A stretch of 35,845 nt of DNA from Butyrivibrio sp. (GCA_024690485.1 JAILPB010000028.1:1-35845); one strand, 5' to 3'. Shown: positions 1 through 7,739, counted from the stretch's first letter. Made by a program: numbers and translations. Notes: generated from the letters alone by a model not told the origin.

Positions 1-153
1 CGTGATGCAGAAACTCCAATGTATGCTTTTAAGAAAAATGCAGCTACTGCAGAATACGCAAGAGGCATATTATCATCGGGGCTTCTACTTGGAGTTTTTT
101 CCATAATCCTTCTTTCAATAAAAGGGACACATAAGAAAAAAACATCCGCCTAA
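1..153 (+). CDS. C-terminal end of a membrane protein (partial)
   Basis: Frame 1 is open from the window edge to a TAA at 151-153, giving the last 50 residues of a protein whose start lies outside the window. The visible part has a short polar stretch, one hydrophobic segment (about residues 22-40, rich in Leu, Ile and Gly), then a basic tail ending KGTHKKKTSA. This is the pattern of a C-terminal membrane anchor with a cytoplasmic positive tail. No family can be named from so little. A bidirectional terminator about 70 bp downstream fits the end of its transcript and separates it from the convergent GGDEF-EAL gene. Confidence 0.7.
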   Translation, partial: RDAETPMYAFKKNAATAEYARGILSSGLLLGVFSIILLSIKGTHKKKTSA

Positions 154-223
154 ATAAACTTTAGCCACTGTCATATATAGATTTGCAAGAACGCATTATA
201 TTGCAGGTCTTATAGCGCAAAAC

Positions 224-271
224 ACCCCTTTGCCGATAGGTCAGTTTAATCTAACAGCAAAGGGGTTTTTC
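224..271. terminator. Bidirectional intrinsic terminator
   Basis: A perfect 10-bp stem (ACCCCTTTGC at 224-233, GCAAAGGGGT at 257-266) is followed by TTTT on the plus strand. The minus-strand exit reads through TGTTTTGCGC. It lies between two convergent genes and can serve both. Confidence 0.85.
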
Positions 272-290
272 ACTAAGTGTTTATCTGAAA

Positions 291-1985
291 TTACAGCAAA
301 AGTTCTTCAAAATCCTTTATGGGCATCGGCCTTGAGAAGTAATATCCCTGGAAAAAGTCGCATCCAAGGGCTTTTAATCTGTCAAATTGTTCCTTCGTTT
401 CTACGCCTTCAGCCACTGTCTTAAATCCCAATTCCTTAGCAAGCTTCATGGAATACTCCAGGATCAATGCGCATCTTGAATTCTCATCACTTTCTGCGAC
501 AAATTTTTTATCAAATTTCACATAGTCCGCATGAACGTCCTTGAGCATATTTAAGGATACATTTCCGATTCCAAAGTTATCTATTGCTACAAGAAATCCC
601 GCTTCCCTAAACTCGTCTATTATTGCAAAATGCCTCTCGGTATCATTCATTAGATCATCTTCAGAAATCTCGATAATAAGCTTACTTGAATCGATACGAT
701 AGGTATGAAGCAGGCTCTTTAGGGATTTCACTGCATTCATATAAAAGAAATCCTTAGGAGATACATTTACAGAAATAAACAGCTTCTCCATCTTTGTACC
801 CTGCCACTCTTTTAGCTGCTTTATGACAAGATCCCAGTTTCTGTGGTCAAGTCTTGCAATGTACTCATTGTTTTCAAGTATATGAATGTATTTTTCAGAA
901 GCGACTATAGTTCCGTCTTCTTTTAAAAGCCTCGACAATGCCTCGCAGGCAACAGGCTTCTCATCAGCAGTATACACAGGCTGCAGATGAATCTGAAAAA
1001 GTCCCTTCTCAATAGTCTTATCAAAGTCCTTTAAGAACTCACGGGCATATTCATTTTCTTTTAAAAGCTTGTTTGTGTAGTAAGTAAGGATATTCTCCGG
1101 CCTGTCATGCAGCGTCCTAAGGGCCATATCCGCTCTGTCTATCATAACGGAAACCGGCAGGTCAGGATCCTCAACTCTGTACACACCCAGATGGAAATAG
1201 AGGTGGTAATTCTCCGTATCCACCAACTCGCCAATCTGCTTCATGGCATTCATCAAAACGCCTTCGTCAAACTCATCCTCCGGGACACACATCACGAAAT
1301 GATCAGCTTCTGTTCTTCCGAGAATAGCATCCTCTCCAAAGCACTTTTGCATGGTCTCAGCTATAGCAAGCAAAACCTCGTTTCCCTTTTCTCTGCCATA
1401 GCGCTCATTGATAATCCTGAAATGTCTTACATCTCCTGTTATCACAAGTCTGTCCACCTCAGGTTCATCCACAAGAACTCTTCTGATCTCACGGCATAGA
1501 CCATCGAGGTTATACAGCCTTGTCAGCAGGTCATGAGTGATTATGTATTCATTCTCTGACATTCCCTGGGAGATCTGTCTGCCATCTGACGTAAGATGCT
1601 GAGCTGTGTTTACAGCCGCAGCTTTTTCACGACTTTTATCAGATATATCCACATTGATCAGCTCTAATACGCAGGAAAAATTACTTCTCTCAGGAAGTAT
1701 CAGCTTAATTGGAATCGACTGCACCAGGAAATGATTCCCTTCGAAGGACTCTTCCTTTGTCTGTCTCTGGCAGCTCATGCAGGCTCTGTAACTGGTACAG
1801 TTTGCGCATCTGGATGCAGCACTCCAGGCAGAAAAACACTCTGCTCCGTAATGAACCGAGCCTGTAGTGTCAACCGTAAGCTCTCTGCATTCCACAGGAT
1901 CAACCAAACGAACTGTATCATACATTCGTTTCATGTAATCCAGCATATGCTTGAGTTCCTGGTAGGTGTATTCTTCTACGTTCAT
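291..1985 (-). CDS. Degenerate GGDEF-EAL (c-di-GMP) protein with N-terminal Cys-rich sensor
   Basis: 564 residues in three parts. Residues 1-120 are a PAS-like region with a cysteine cluster (C50, C60, C63, C69, C72), a pattern I associate with clostridial GGDEF proteins; it may bind metal or sense redox. Residues 150-302 are a GGDEF domain whose signature is EADHF (226-230) instead of GGDEF, so cyclase activity is unlikely. Residues about 325-564 are an EAL domain that keeps E348-A-L350, N407, E439, D469, K490, E526 and Q546, but the second Asp of the usual DDFG loop is Asn (D469-N470). Phosphodiesterase activity may therefore be weak or lost. No membrane segment is visible. The ATG has an upstream GAGGG. 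It starts 12 bp after the AI-2E transporter stop, so the two are probably co-transcribed. It may act as a c-di-GMP binder rather than an enzyme (inference). Confidence 0.9.
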   Translation of the reverse strand: MNVEEYTYQELKHMLDYMKRMYDTVRLVDPVECRELTVDTTGSVHYGAECFSAWSAASRCANCTSYRACMSCQRQTKEESFEGNHFLVQSIPIKLILPERSNFSCVLELINVDISDKSREKAAAVNTAQHLTSDGRQISQGMSENEYIITHDLLTRLYNLDGLCREIRRVLVDEPEVDRLVITGDVRHFRIINERYGREKGNEVLLAIAETMQKCFGEDAILGRTEADHFVMCVPEDEFDEGVLMNAMKQIGELVDTENYHLYFHLGVYRVEDPDLPVSVMIDRADMALRTLHDRPENILTYYTNKLLKENEYAREFLKDFDKTIEKGLFQIHLQPVYTADEKPVACEALSRLLKEDGTIVASEKYIHILENNEYIARLDHRNWDLVIKQLKEWQGTKMEKLFISVNVSPKDFFYMNAVKSLKSLLHTYRIDSSKLIIEISEDDLMNDTERHFAIIDEFREAGFLVAIDNFGIGNVSLNMLKDVHADYVKFDKKFVAESDENSRCALILEYSMKLAKELGFKTVAEGVETKEQFDRLKALGCDFFQGYYFSRPMPIKDFEELLL

Positions 1986-1997
1986 AGCAAAACCCTC

Positions 1998-3161
1998 TTA
2001 TTCGTCTAAAGTTTTTGCCCCAGCTTCCTTTTTTTCAATCCAGTCAGAATACAAGTAATTAACAATAGCTGCAAATGGAATTGCCAGCATAATTCCGGCG
2101 ACCCCAAACATTCTTCCTCCTACAACCAACGAAACAAGAATCCATACCGAAGGAACATTCAGTGATCCTCCAAATAACTTAGGTTTAATAATATATCCGT
2201 CTATTGTCTGAAGAACAATAGTAAAAATCAGGAACAAAAGTGCATGGAAGGGATTAACCAAAACAAGTATAAATGAACCAATGATGGCACCGGCAATAGG
2301 ACCAAAGGTAGGTGCAAGGTTTGTAAGTCCCACAAGCACTGAAATAAGTACTGAGTAAGACATTCCTGTGGATAGCATGAATATCCAGTTTACAACGCCG
2401 ACAATGATACCATCCAGAATGTCATAAGTGATGTACTGAATGAGAATGCTGTTGCACTTCTCCCAAAGCTTACCCATGCTCTTAAATGTCTTTTGTGACA
2501 CATATAGTTTAAGAAGTCTTGCAATTCCTGAAACTATACGCTCTCTTCCCATAAGGAAATAGATAGCAAGGATAAATCCAAGAATACTGTTAATAACATT
2601 ACTTCCGATTCCTGCAGAAACATTTATTACCCGCTCAAATACTTTGGGAAGCTGAGCAGAGAACTGTGCCAGGAAAGTATTGATCTTGGCTGTGATTCCG
2701 GAAATATCAAGGTGTAAGCTTCCTGCCTTGATACTCAGGCTATTCAAGAGGCTTTCAAGTGAATTAGCGTAGGAATCTATATTAGATACAAAAGTCATTA
2801 CACTTTCTACAATCTGCGGTATCAGGGCAATCATCAGGATGACGATAAAGAGTATCACTGCAGCCAGTGCACAGATTATGGAAAGAGCCCTTCTTGGTGT
2901 CTTTCCCTTTACCTTTGAAAATACTCTGTTTTCAAAAAAGCCAACCAGCGGGCTAAGTACATAAGCCATGATCATACCGGTTATTACAGGAGCAAAGTAT
3001 TTTGTCAGCGTACCCAGCCCTGTAAAAAGCAGGTTAATGTTTGATATTGCAAGATATAAAATAACCCCTGAGCATACTGCTACTGTATAGGGGAACCAAT
3101 TCTTATTAAGCCAGTCTTTATTAAATTTCATCCAACCGCTGTGCAACTTGTAAAATTGCAC
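1998..3161 (-). CDS. AI-2E family transporter (PerM/UPF0118 type membrane protein)
   Basis: 387 residues with a hydrophobic N-terminal pair of helices, a central soluble part (about residues 130-195) and a C-terminal bundle holding the conserved run GLTNLAPTFGPIAGAIIGS, typical of this family. Members have been linked to autoinducer-2 export or Na+/H+ antiport; the substrate here cannot be told. The start is uncertain. The longest reading uses GTG at 3161, with GGAGG only 3 nt upstream, which is tight. An ATG at 3131 (residue 11, MKFNKDW) resembles the usual family start but has a poor ribosome site. A small inverted repeat GTGCAA/TTGCAC covers the GTG. It heads a two-gene unit with the GGDEF-EAL gene. 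Confidence 0.9.
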   Translation of the reverse strand: MQFYKLHSGWMKFNKDWLNKNWFPYTVAVCSGVILYLAISNINLLFTGLGTLTKYFAPVITGMIMAYVLSPLVGFFENRVFSKVKGKTPRRALSIICALAAVILFIVILMIALIPQIVESVMTFVSNIDSYANSLESLLNSLSIKAGSLHLDISGITAKINTFLAQFSAQLPKVFERVINVSAGIGSNVINSILGFILAIYFLMGRERIVSGIARLLKLYVSQKTFKSMGKLWEKCNSILIQYITYDILDGIIVGVVNWIFMLSTGMSYSVLISVLVGLTNLAPTFGPIAGAIIGSFILVLVNPFHALLFLIFTIVLQTIDGYIIKPKLFGGSLNVPSVWILVSLVVGGRMFGVAGIMLAIPFAAIVNYLYSDWIEKKEAGAKTLDE

Positions 3162-3184
3162 AATCCTCCAATCTATAGTATTTT

Positions 3185-3359
3185 ATATGATATGGATGTC
3201 AGAAAGTCATAAATGCGTACATGCTTGCATGTAAAGCATTGTGACTTTATGACCCTAACAAATATGAGGAATCAGCAATTTACGAAGTAAATTAGCGGTT
3301 TCCGAATATTTGTAGAATTGCGAGAGTTTGAAAGAAACGAAGCAATTCGTATATCATAT
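3185..3359. repeat. Four-branched palindromic element (possible structured RNA or MITE-like repeat)
   Basis: The spacer between the divergent AI-2E and cupin genes contains nested inverted repeats. An outer 9-bp stem (ATATGATAT 3185-3193, ATATCATAT 3351-3359) encloses three hairpins. Hairpin 1 is GTCATAAA 3206-3213 with TTTATGAC 3246-3253, with an inner TACATGC/GCATGTA at 3218-3233. Hairpin 2 is ACAAATAT 3258-3265 with ATATTTGT 3306-3313, with an inner AATTTAC/GTAAATT around a GAA loop. Hairpin 3 is GAATTGC 3315-3321 with GCAATTC 3342-3348. I see no coding potential. I cannot match it to a named RNA family. Confidence 0.7.
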
Positions 3360-3382
3360 TTTGCCATTATATATCATAATTC

Positions 3383-3445
3383 TATGCCTATATCTACTAA
3401 GTTTCAATTAAATTAGTATTAAGTTTCGTTCACAATATAGGCATA
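3383..3445. promoter_or_regulatory. 11-bp inverted repeat upstream of the ketoisomerase-like gene
   Basis: TATGCCTATAT (3383-3393) and ATATAGGCATA (3435-3445) are perfect complements 41 bp apart. They end 7 bp before the GGAGG ribosome site of the downstream gene. This could be an operator pair or a 5' leader hairpin. No clear -35/-10 pair was found, although TTGCCA occurs at 3361. Confidence 0.5.
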
Positions 3446-3462
3446 TTCATGGAGGATACAAA

Positions 3463-3885
3463 ATGTTAAATCATATGGACAGGGTAAAGATGATAGAGTT
3501 CAAGGATATGGGCGACGAACGCGGTCAGCTCGTAATCGTTGAAGGCGGCATCGATATCCCCTTTGAAATAAAGAGAGCCTTTTATATGTATGGCAGTGAC
3601 GACACCGTTGTACGTGGTCAGCATGCCAACAGAAAAACAGAATTTGTTCTTATCAACGTGGCTGGAACCAGCAAAGTAAAGGTATTAGACGGCGCCGGTA
3701 ACGAAACCATCTTCTGCCTCAACAGACCAAACACCGGCATCTACCTTCCAAACATGGTCTGGAAAGAGATGTACGACTTTAGTCCCGACTCCGTACTCCT
3801 GGTCCTTGCCAGCGAGCACTACGACGCCAAAGAGTACATCCGCGACTACTCCGAATACGTAGAGGCGATCTCGCACCTTAACTGA
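3463..3885 (+). CDS. WxcM/FdtA-like cupin, sugar 3,4-ketoisomerase family
   Basis: 140 residues forming one cupin domain similar to FdtA/QdtA, which isomerise dTDP-4-keto-6-deoxyglucose between the 4-keto and 3-keto forms for unusual deoxysugars of surface glycans. Landmarks are DERGQLV (18-24), FEIKRAFYMY (34-43), RGQHANRKTEFVLIN (51-65), the GIYLPNMVWKEM block and VLLVLASEHYD near the end. Family enzymes usually have HAH at the active site; here it is HAN (H54, N56), so the second His is replaced. It may be a divergent or altered enzyme. The ATG is preceded by GGAGG with 7-8 nt spacing. The gene stands alone, not in a glycan cluster, between two palindromic elements. The family call is firm, the exact substrate is not. 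Confidence 0.85.
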   Translation: MLNHMDRVKMIEFKDMGDERGQLVIVEGGIDIPFEIKRAFYMYGSDDTVVRGQHANRKTEFVLINVAGTSKVKVLDGAGNETIFCLNRPNTGIYLPNMVWKEMYDFSPDSVLLVLASEHYDAKEYIRDYSEYVEAISHLN

Positions 3886-3913
3886 CTACCATCCACATAA
3901 TCAAACCAACTAA

Positions 3914-3947
3914 GCGGCGCCAGAGTCATTCCGGTGCCGTTAATTTT
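3914..3947 (+). terminator. Terminator in the left arm of the palindrome
   Basis: CGGCGCC (3915-3921) pairs with GGTGCCG (3933-3939) with one G-U pair, followed by TTAATTTT. It lies 29 bp after the ketoisomerase-like stop and probably ends that transcript. Confidence 0.7.
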
Positions 3948-4410
3948 ATGTATAAAGTCATGCCATTTCTTATCGTTATCCCTCTTTTCTGGGCTGCTCC
4001 GCAGATCATAAAATGTGCCATCTTCTTTTCCTCAATTATATGCAAGAAGCAGAAAACTCAAATCTGAACAGGCGAATTATCAGGCATCCCCGCATTTGAG
4101 CGGGTTACGATGAGTTTCGATTTTTCTTATGCTCACAAAGCTGCTTGATGCGTGCATGTGAGCAATCTGTCTGAGCGCAGCGAGTTCTTGCGAACATGCA
4201 CTTATAAACAAAAGCAGCTGTGAGCATTAGAAAAATCAAACGAAGAATATCCCGGCCTCAAATACGGGGATACCTGATAATAAACGCCGTCAGATTCTCA
4301 AACAGTCTGCTTCTTGCATAAGATCAAAGAAGATGGCACATTTTATTGCGTCGCCTGGGAGCCCTGCAAAGAGGGATAACGATAAATTATGGCATGACAG
4401 TAGAGCATAG

Positions 4411-4442
4411 AAAAGCGGCACCGGAATGACTCTAGCGCCGCG
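4411..4442 (-). terminator. Terminator in the right arm of the palindrome
   Basis: Read on the minus strand, GCGGCGC pairs with GTGCCGC (one G-U pair) and is followed by TTTTC. It lies about 25 bp after the CPBP stop. It is the mirror copy of the left-arm terminator. The G-U pair is tolerated only in transcripts reading into the element. Confidence 0.7.
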
Positions 4443-4464
4443 TTTTTTATGGTTTGATTATTTT

Positions 4465-5106
4465 TCATTGCATTGAGATACGTGCGAGATCGTAGGCTAT
4501 GTCCGGAAGTTGCTCGTACATCATGAGCAGGATGTGAACCGTTATTGGCACGTATATGTTTCTGGTATAGTAGTAGGCTATGGAAAAAGGTACTGCAAGG
4601 ATCAGTGCCTCCATTACTCCAACGGGAAGGTAGGCATGGCTAAATGCACATAGCAGCAGGCCTACGAAAAAGGTTATGATTGTGAGGTTCTTGCTTTCAA
4701 AGCTCATGATTGCTTTTCTGAATAAAAGCTCCTCTGCTATAGGTCCAACAAATATTACTGTAAATGCATAAGTCAATTCACTTAAAAGACTGTTCCTTCG
4801 AGTGATGCTATAGGTCTGGGTTGAGATCCAGGGAAGGTTTGCTCTTATAACATCTGTCTTAAGATAATGAAGGATAAGACCTGCAATAAATGTTGCTATG
4901 ACAGGGATCCAAAAGCCCTTAAAGCTTTTAAGATTCCTAAAGTATCTATGAAATGAAAACTCTTTATAATAGAAGATACCTATTCCCAGATAGAATATTA
5001 TAAAAATATTCAAAGTCTTAATTGTATCCGGAAGAAGTATATATGCAATTATAAATGCCAGTTCCCACACTACGGGGAAGGCGTACTTTTTCACCAAAGA
5101 ATTCAC
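4465..5106 (-). CDS. CPBP family intramembrane metalloprotease
   Basis: 213 residues with about six to seven membrane segments. It has the three signature motifs of the CPBP (CAAX protease/bacteriocin-processing, Abi) family: EELLFR at 125-130, FSHAY with H158, and HILLM with H191. These supply the two Glu and two His expected for a zinc-dependent membrane protease, so it is probably active. In bacteria members process peptides, confer self-immunity or act in membrane proteolysis; no peptide or bacteriocin gene is seen beside it, so the substrate is unknown. ATG has an upstream GAGAGGTG. It is a single-gene unit downstream of tRNA-Gln and ends at the long palindrome. Confidence 0.88.
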   Translation of the reverse strand: MNSLVKKYAFPVVWELAFIIAYILLPDTIKTLNIFIIFYLGIGIFYYKEFSFHRYFRNLKSFKGFWIPVIATFIAGLILHYLKTDVIRANLPWISTQTYSITRRNSLLSELTYAFTVIFVGPIAEELLFRKAIMSFESKNLTIITFFVGLLLCAFSHAYLPVGVMEALILAVPFSIAYYYTRNIYVPITVHILLMMYEQLPDIAYDLARISMQ

Positions 5107-5191
5107 ACGTCACCTCTCAAGGAGTTTATAGAATAAAAAGGATGCCACCTTGGACAGTCCTCAAAAACGGAAAAACAAAAAATGCAAGAAT

Positions 5192-5305
5192 AGGATTTCA
5201 CTTGCGAAATCCTCGCGCGCGAGCTGTATTGCGAAGCAATAAATTCCTCTCCGCGAACTGCGCATCCTTGCGGAGCTTTTTTTATATCATAGGAACTATG
5301 ATATA
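5192..5305. repeat. Cluster of adjacent hairpins upstream of the CPBP gene
   Basis: Five small palindromes follow one another: AGGATTTC/GAAATCCT (5192-5213), TCGCGCGCGA (5213-5222), ATTGC-GAA-GCAAT (5228-5240), CTCCGC/GCGGAG (5249-5275, then CTTTTTTT) and TATATCAT/ATGATATA (5283-5305), whose stem is lengthened by flanking T and A runs. No gene was found here on either strand. Confidence 0.7.
5249..5283 (+). terminator. Plus-strand terminator-like hairpin without an obvious gene
   Basis: CTCCGC (5249-5254) pairs with GCGGAG (5270-5275), followed by C and seven T on the plus strand. No plus-strand gene precedes it, so it either ends an unseen short RNA or belongs to the hairpin cluster. Confidence 0.55.
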
Positions 5306-5332
5306 AAAAAAACGAGATCTTGCGATCTCGTT
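5304..5332 (-). terminator. Terminator of tRNA-Gln
   Basis: On the minus strand a 9-bp stem AACGAGATC/GATCTCGTT with a 4-nt loop is followed by eight T. It starts 6 bp after the tRNA 3' end. Confidence 0.88.
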
Positions 5333-5337
5333 ATAAG

Positions 5338-5410
5338 CTGGGCTAGTAGGATTCGAACCTACGGAATGACGGAGTCAGAGTCCGTTGCCTTACCGCTTGG
5401 CGATAGCCCA
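5338..5410 (-). tRNA. tRNA-Gln (anticodon CTG)
   Basis: The minus strand folds as a 73-nt cloverleaf. The acceptor stem is TGGGCTA/TAGCCCA with discriminator G. The D arm is GCCAAGCGGTAAGGC. The anticodon stem is ACGGA/TCCGT around loop CTCTGAC, giving anticodon CTG (codon CAG). The T arm contains GGTTCGAATCC. The U-A first pair, G discriminator and CUG anticodon are glutamine identity features. CCA is not encoded. It sits downstream of the type III glutamine synthetase gene, with its own promoter and terminator. Confidence 0.97.
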
Positions 5411-5423
5411 TCAACAAGAATGA

Positions 5424-5452
5424 ATTATACATAGGTATAAAACAAAATGCAA
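5424..5452 (-). promoter_or_regulatory. Promoter of tRNA-Gln
   Basis: On the minus strand a perfect TATAAT (5424-5429) lies 13 nt before the tRNA. A TTGCAT -35-like box (5447-5452) is 17 nt further upstream. Confidence 0.7.
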
Positions 5453-5487
5453 GCACTTTTTTTTAAAATATTTATTTTTATTTTTAT

Positions 5488-5530
5488 GCGGCGCAGCGTA
5501 CCCGAAAAGGCTTGTGGCTGCGCCGTTTTC
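5488..5530. terminator. Strong GC hairpin after glnN
   Basis: CGGCGCAGC (5489-5497) pairs with GCTGCGCCG (5517-5525). The T-rich side (GTTTTCTGTGTTTTT) is on the plus strand. On the minus strand, the glnN direction, the stem is followed by A-rich DNA. It probably marks the glnN 3' end, as a stability hairpin rather than a textbook terminator. Confidence 0.55.
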
Positions 5531-5584
5531 TGTGTTTTTATCTCACAAAAAGTTTCTACAAAAATTCAAAAAAATACTGCTTTT

Positions 5585-7696
5585 TTAACCTTCAAATAAC
5601 AGATCAGCATATGTAGGGAATGGCCAATCCTTTTTATCAACGAGCATCTCAAGGCGATCAGCAGGTGCTCTCAAAGCTTCCATTGCAGGAACAACCTTAT
5701 CCTTACAATAATAAGCCCTCTTTCTTGTATCTTCAATTCCTCTAGCCTTGATCTCATCCTTCTTAAGCTGTTCAAGAGCCTTCTTCATAGCTGAAAGCTC
5801 AGTTGTTATCTCTTTAAGCTCAGAAGCCATTACAGAAGTATCTGCTCCGGCCTGCTTAACCTGATTAACATTTCCCGCAAGATTTCCTGCATACTTCATA
5901 ACTGCAGGAATAATCTGTTTGCTAGCCATATCGATCATTGTAAGAGCTTCGATGTTTATAGTCTTTGCATAGGTCTCAAAGATGATCTCTTTTCTTGCTT
6001 CAAGCTCAGTCTTTGTGAATACTCCAAACTTCTTGTAGAGATCAACTGCCTTCTTGGTAGTAAGAACCTCTGCTGCCTCGATGGTTGAAGGGATGTTAGG
6101 AAGTCCTCTTCTTGCAGCTTCCTTCTTCCACTCCTCTGAATATCCATCTCCGTTGAAGATTACTCTCTCGTGATCTGTAAGATATTCCTTGATGATATCA
6201 TGAACTTCCATATCGAAGTCCTTAGCCTTCTCAAGACGATCTGCTGCCTCGCAGAAAGCTTCAGCAACGATAGTATTAAGGGCTGTATTTGAGCTTGCCA
6301 TAGAGTCAGATGAACCAACCATACGGAACTCAAACTTATTTCCTGTAAATGCAAAAGGTGATGTACGGTTTCTGTCTGTTGCGTCCTTCTCAAACTCAGG
6401 AAGTGTAGATACACCTGTCTTAAGCTTTCCGCCTCTCTTACTTCTCTTAGCTTCACCGGTCTCGATAAGCTGATGAACCACGTCCTCAAGCTGTTCACCA
6501 AGGAACATTGAAATAATAGCCGGAGGTGCCTCGTCAGCGCCAAGTCTGTGATCGTTACCCACATCAGATGCACTCTGTCTAAGGAGATCAGCGTGAACAT
6601 CTACAGCCTTAACGATACATGAAAGAACGAACAGGAACTGAATGTTTTCATTAGGTGTGTCACCGGGATCAAGAAGATTTACACCGTTATCTGTGCAAAG
6701 AGACCAGTTATCATGCTTACCTGAACCGTTAACACCGGCAAAAGGCTTCTCGTGGAGAAGGCATCTCATGTTGTGATGCTCAGCAACTCTCTTCATGGTC
6801 TCCATGATTATCTGATTGTGATCAACGGCGATATTAGCTGTCTCGTAGATAGGTGCAAGCTCGTGCTGACCGGGAGCAACCTCGTTATGCTGAGTCTTTC
6901 CGGGAACACCAAGCTTCCAAAGCTCGTTGTTTAAGTCCTTCATGTACTCACCAACACGCTCTCTGATAACACCAAAGTAATGATCCTCCATCTCCTGTCC
7001 CTTAGGAGGCTGAGCACCAAAGAGCGTTCTTCCTGTAAAAATAAGGTCAGGACGCTGTAGGCTCTTCTTCCAGTCAACAAGGAAGTATTCCTGCTCAGGA
7101 CCTACAGATACATTTACTTTTTTAGCTGATTCATTTCCGAAAAGATGGACAATTCTAAGAGCCTGCTTATTAACAGCCTCCATTGATCTAAGAAGGGGAG
7201 TCTTTTTATCAAGAGCCTCTCCGTTATATGAACAAAAAGCGGTAGGAATGCAGAGTGTTACACCTGCACCGGTTTCCTTTAAGAACGCAGGAGATGTGAT
7301 ATCCCATGCGGTATAACCTCTTGCCTCGAAAGTAGCTCTTAGACCACCTGAGGGGAAGGATGAAGCATCTGGCTCACCCTTTATAAGTTCCTTACCTGAA
7401 AAGGAAGTAAGCATGTGGCCGTCACTACTTGCACTTGTAATAAATGCGTCATGCTTTTCAGCAGTGATACCTGTAAGTGGCTGGAACCAGTGAGTATAGT
7501 GTGTTGCACCATTTTCCATAGCCCAGTTCTTCATTGCATTAGCAACTTCGTCTGCGGAATTAAGAGAAAGATCACCACCGTTTTCCATTACATAAGCGAC
7601 TTCTTTATAGACGCTCTTGGGCAATCTCTCACGCATTTTTTCCAGCGTAAATACATTTTTACCAAATAGTTCTTCAACTTTGACCTGTTCGTTCAT
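5585..7696 (-). CDS. glnN: Glutamine synthetase type III
   Basis: 703 residues, the normal size for GSIII, far longer than GSI (about 450). It makes glutamine from glutamate, ammonia and ATP in the cytoplasm as a large oligomer. Recognisable blocks are [39 protein letters not shown], the ATP/ammonia-site region [14 protein letters not shown], the [17 protein letters not shown] block and [20 protein letters not shown]. The C-terminal region is helical, as is usual. ATG has AGAGGTAAG upstream. The gap to the upstream trhP stop is only 43 bp, so read-through from that operon is possible, although nitrogen control would suggest its own promoter; none was clear. tRNA-Gln lies downstream on the same strand. 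Type III enzymes are known from Bacteroides, Butyrivibrio and relatives. Confidence 0.95.
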   Translation of the reverse strand: MNEQVKVEELFGKNVFTLEKMRERLPKSVYKEVAYVMENGGDLSLNSADEVANAMKNWAMENGATHYTHWFQPLTGITAEKHDAFITSASSDGHMLTSFSGKELIKGEPDASSFPSGGLRATFEARGYTAWDITSPAFLKETGAGVTLCIPTAFCSYNGEALDKKTPLLRSMEAVNKQALRIVHLFGNESAKKVNVSVGPEQEYFLVDWKKSLQRPDLIFTGRTLFGAQPPKGQEMEDHYFGVIRERVGEYMKDLNNELWKLGVPGKTQHNEVAPGQHELAPIYETANIAVDHNQIIMETMKRVAEHHNMRCLLHEKPFAGVNGSGKHDNWSLCTDNGVNLLDPGDTPNENIQFLFVLSCIVKAVDVHADLLRQSASDVGNDHRLGADEAPPAIISMFLGEQLEDVVHQLIETGEAKRSKRGGKLKTGVSTLPEFEKDATDRNRTSPFAFTGNKFEFRMVGSSDSMASSNTALNTIVAEAFCEAADRLEKAKDFDMEVHDIIKEYLTDHERVIFNGDGYSEEWKKEAARRGLPNIPSTIEAAEVLTTKKAVDLYKKFGVFTKTELEARKEIIFETYAKTINIEALTMIDMASKQIIPAVMKYAGNLAGNVNQVKQAGADTSVMASELKEITTELSAMKKALEQLKKDEIKARGIEDTRKRAYYCKDKVVPAMEALRAPADRLEMLVDKKDWPFPTYADLLFEG

Positions 7697-7739
7697 GCTT
7701 ACCTCTTTATATATTTTTTATAATTTTAAAACGATTGTA

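Larger units (their letters stand above)
3898..4460. repeat. 563-bp imperfect palindrome (long inverted repeat)
   Basis: The left arm (3898-4146) matches the reverse complement of the right arm (4212-4460) along its whole length, about 75-80% by eye. The outermost bases are TAATCAAACCA and TGGTTTGATTA. Conserved blocks include GAGTCATTCCGGTGCCG, GTCATGCCAT, TTATCGTTATCCCTCTTT, AAAATGTGCCATCTTCTT, TATGCAAGAAGCAG and ATGCTCACA. The centre has a further stem GTGCATGT (4152-4159)/ACATGCAC (4194-4201) with a 34-nt loop. No open frame of useful size lies inside. It fills the whole gap between the convergent ketoisomerase and CPBP genes. It resembles neither a known IS end nor an ordinary terminator. 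Confidence 0.9.

Noticed and set aside
3898-4460. Long palindrome considered as an insertion sequence
   Set aside because: No transposase frame, no clear target-site duplication, and inverted homology across the whole length rather than only at the ends.
5055-5306. Plus-strand frame of 83 codons across the hairpin cluster
   Set aside because: Runs through several palindromes and into the CPBP start; composition is Arg-rich and unlike a protein of this genome.
5411-5584. T-box or other riboswitch between glnN and tRNA-Gln
   Set aside because: No specifier-type structure or T-box sequence seen; the region holds one GC hairpin and a tRNA promoter.
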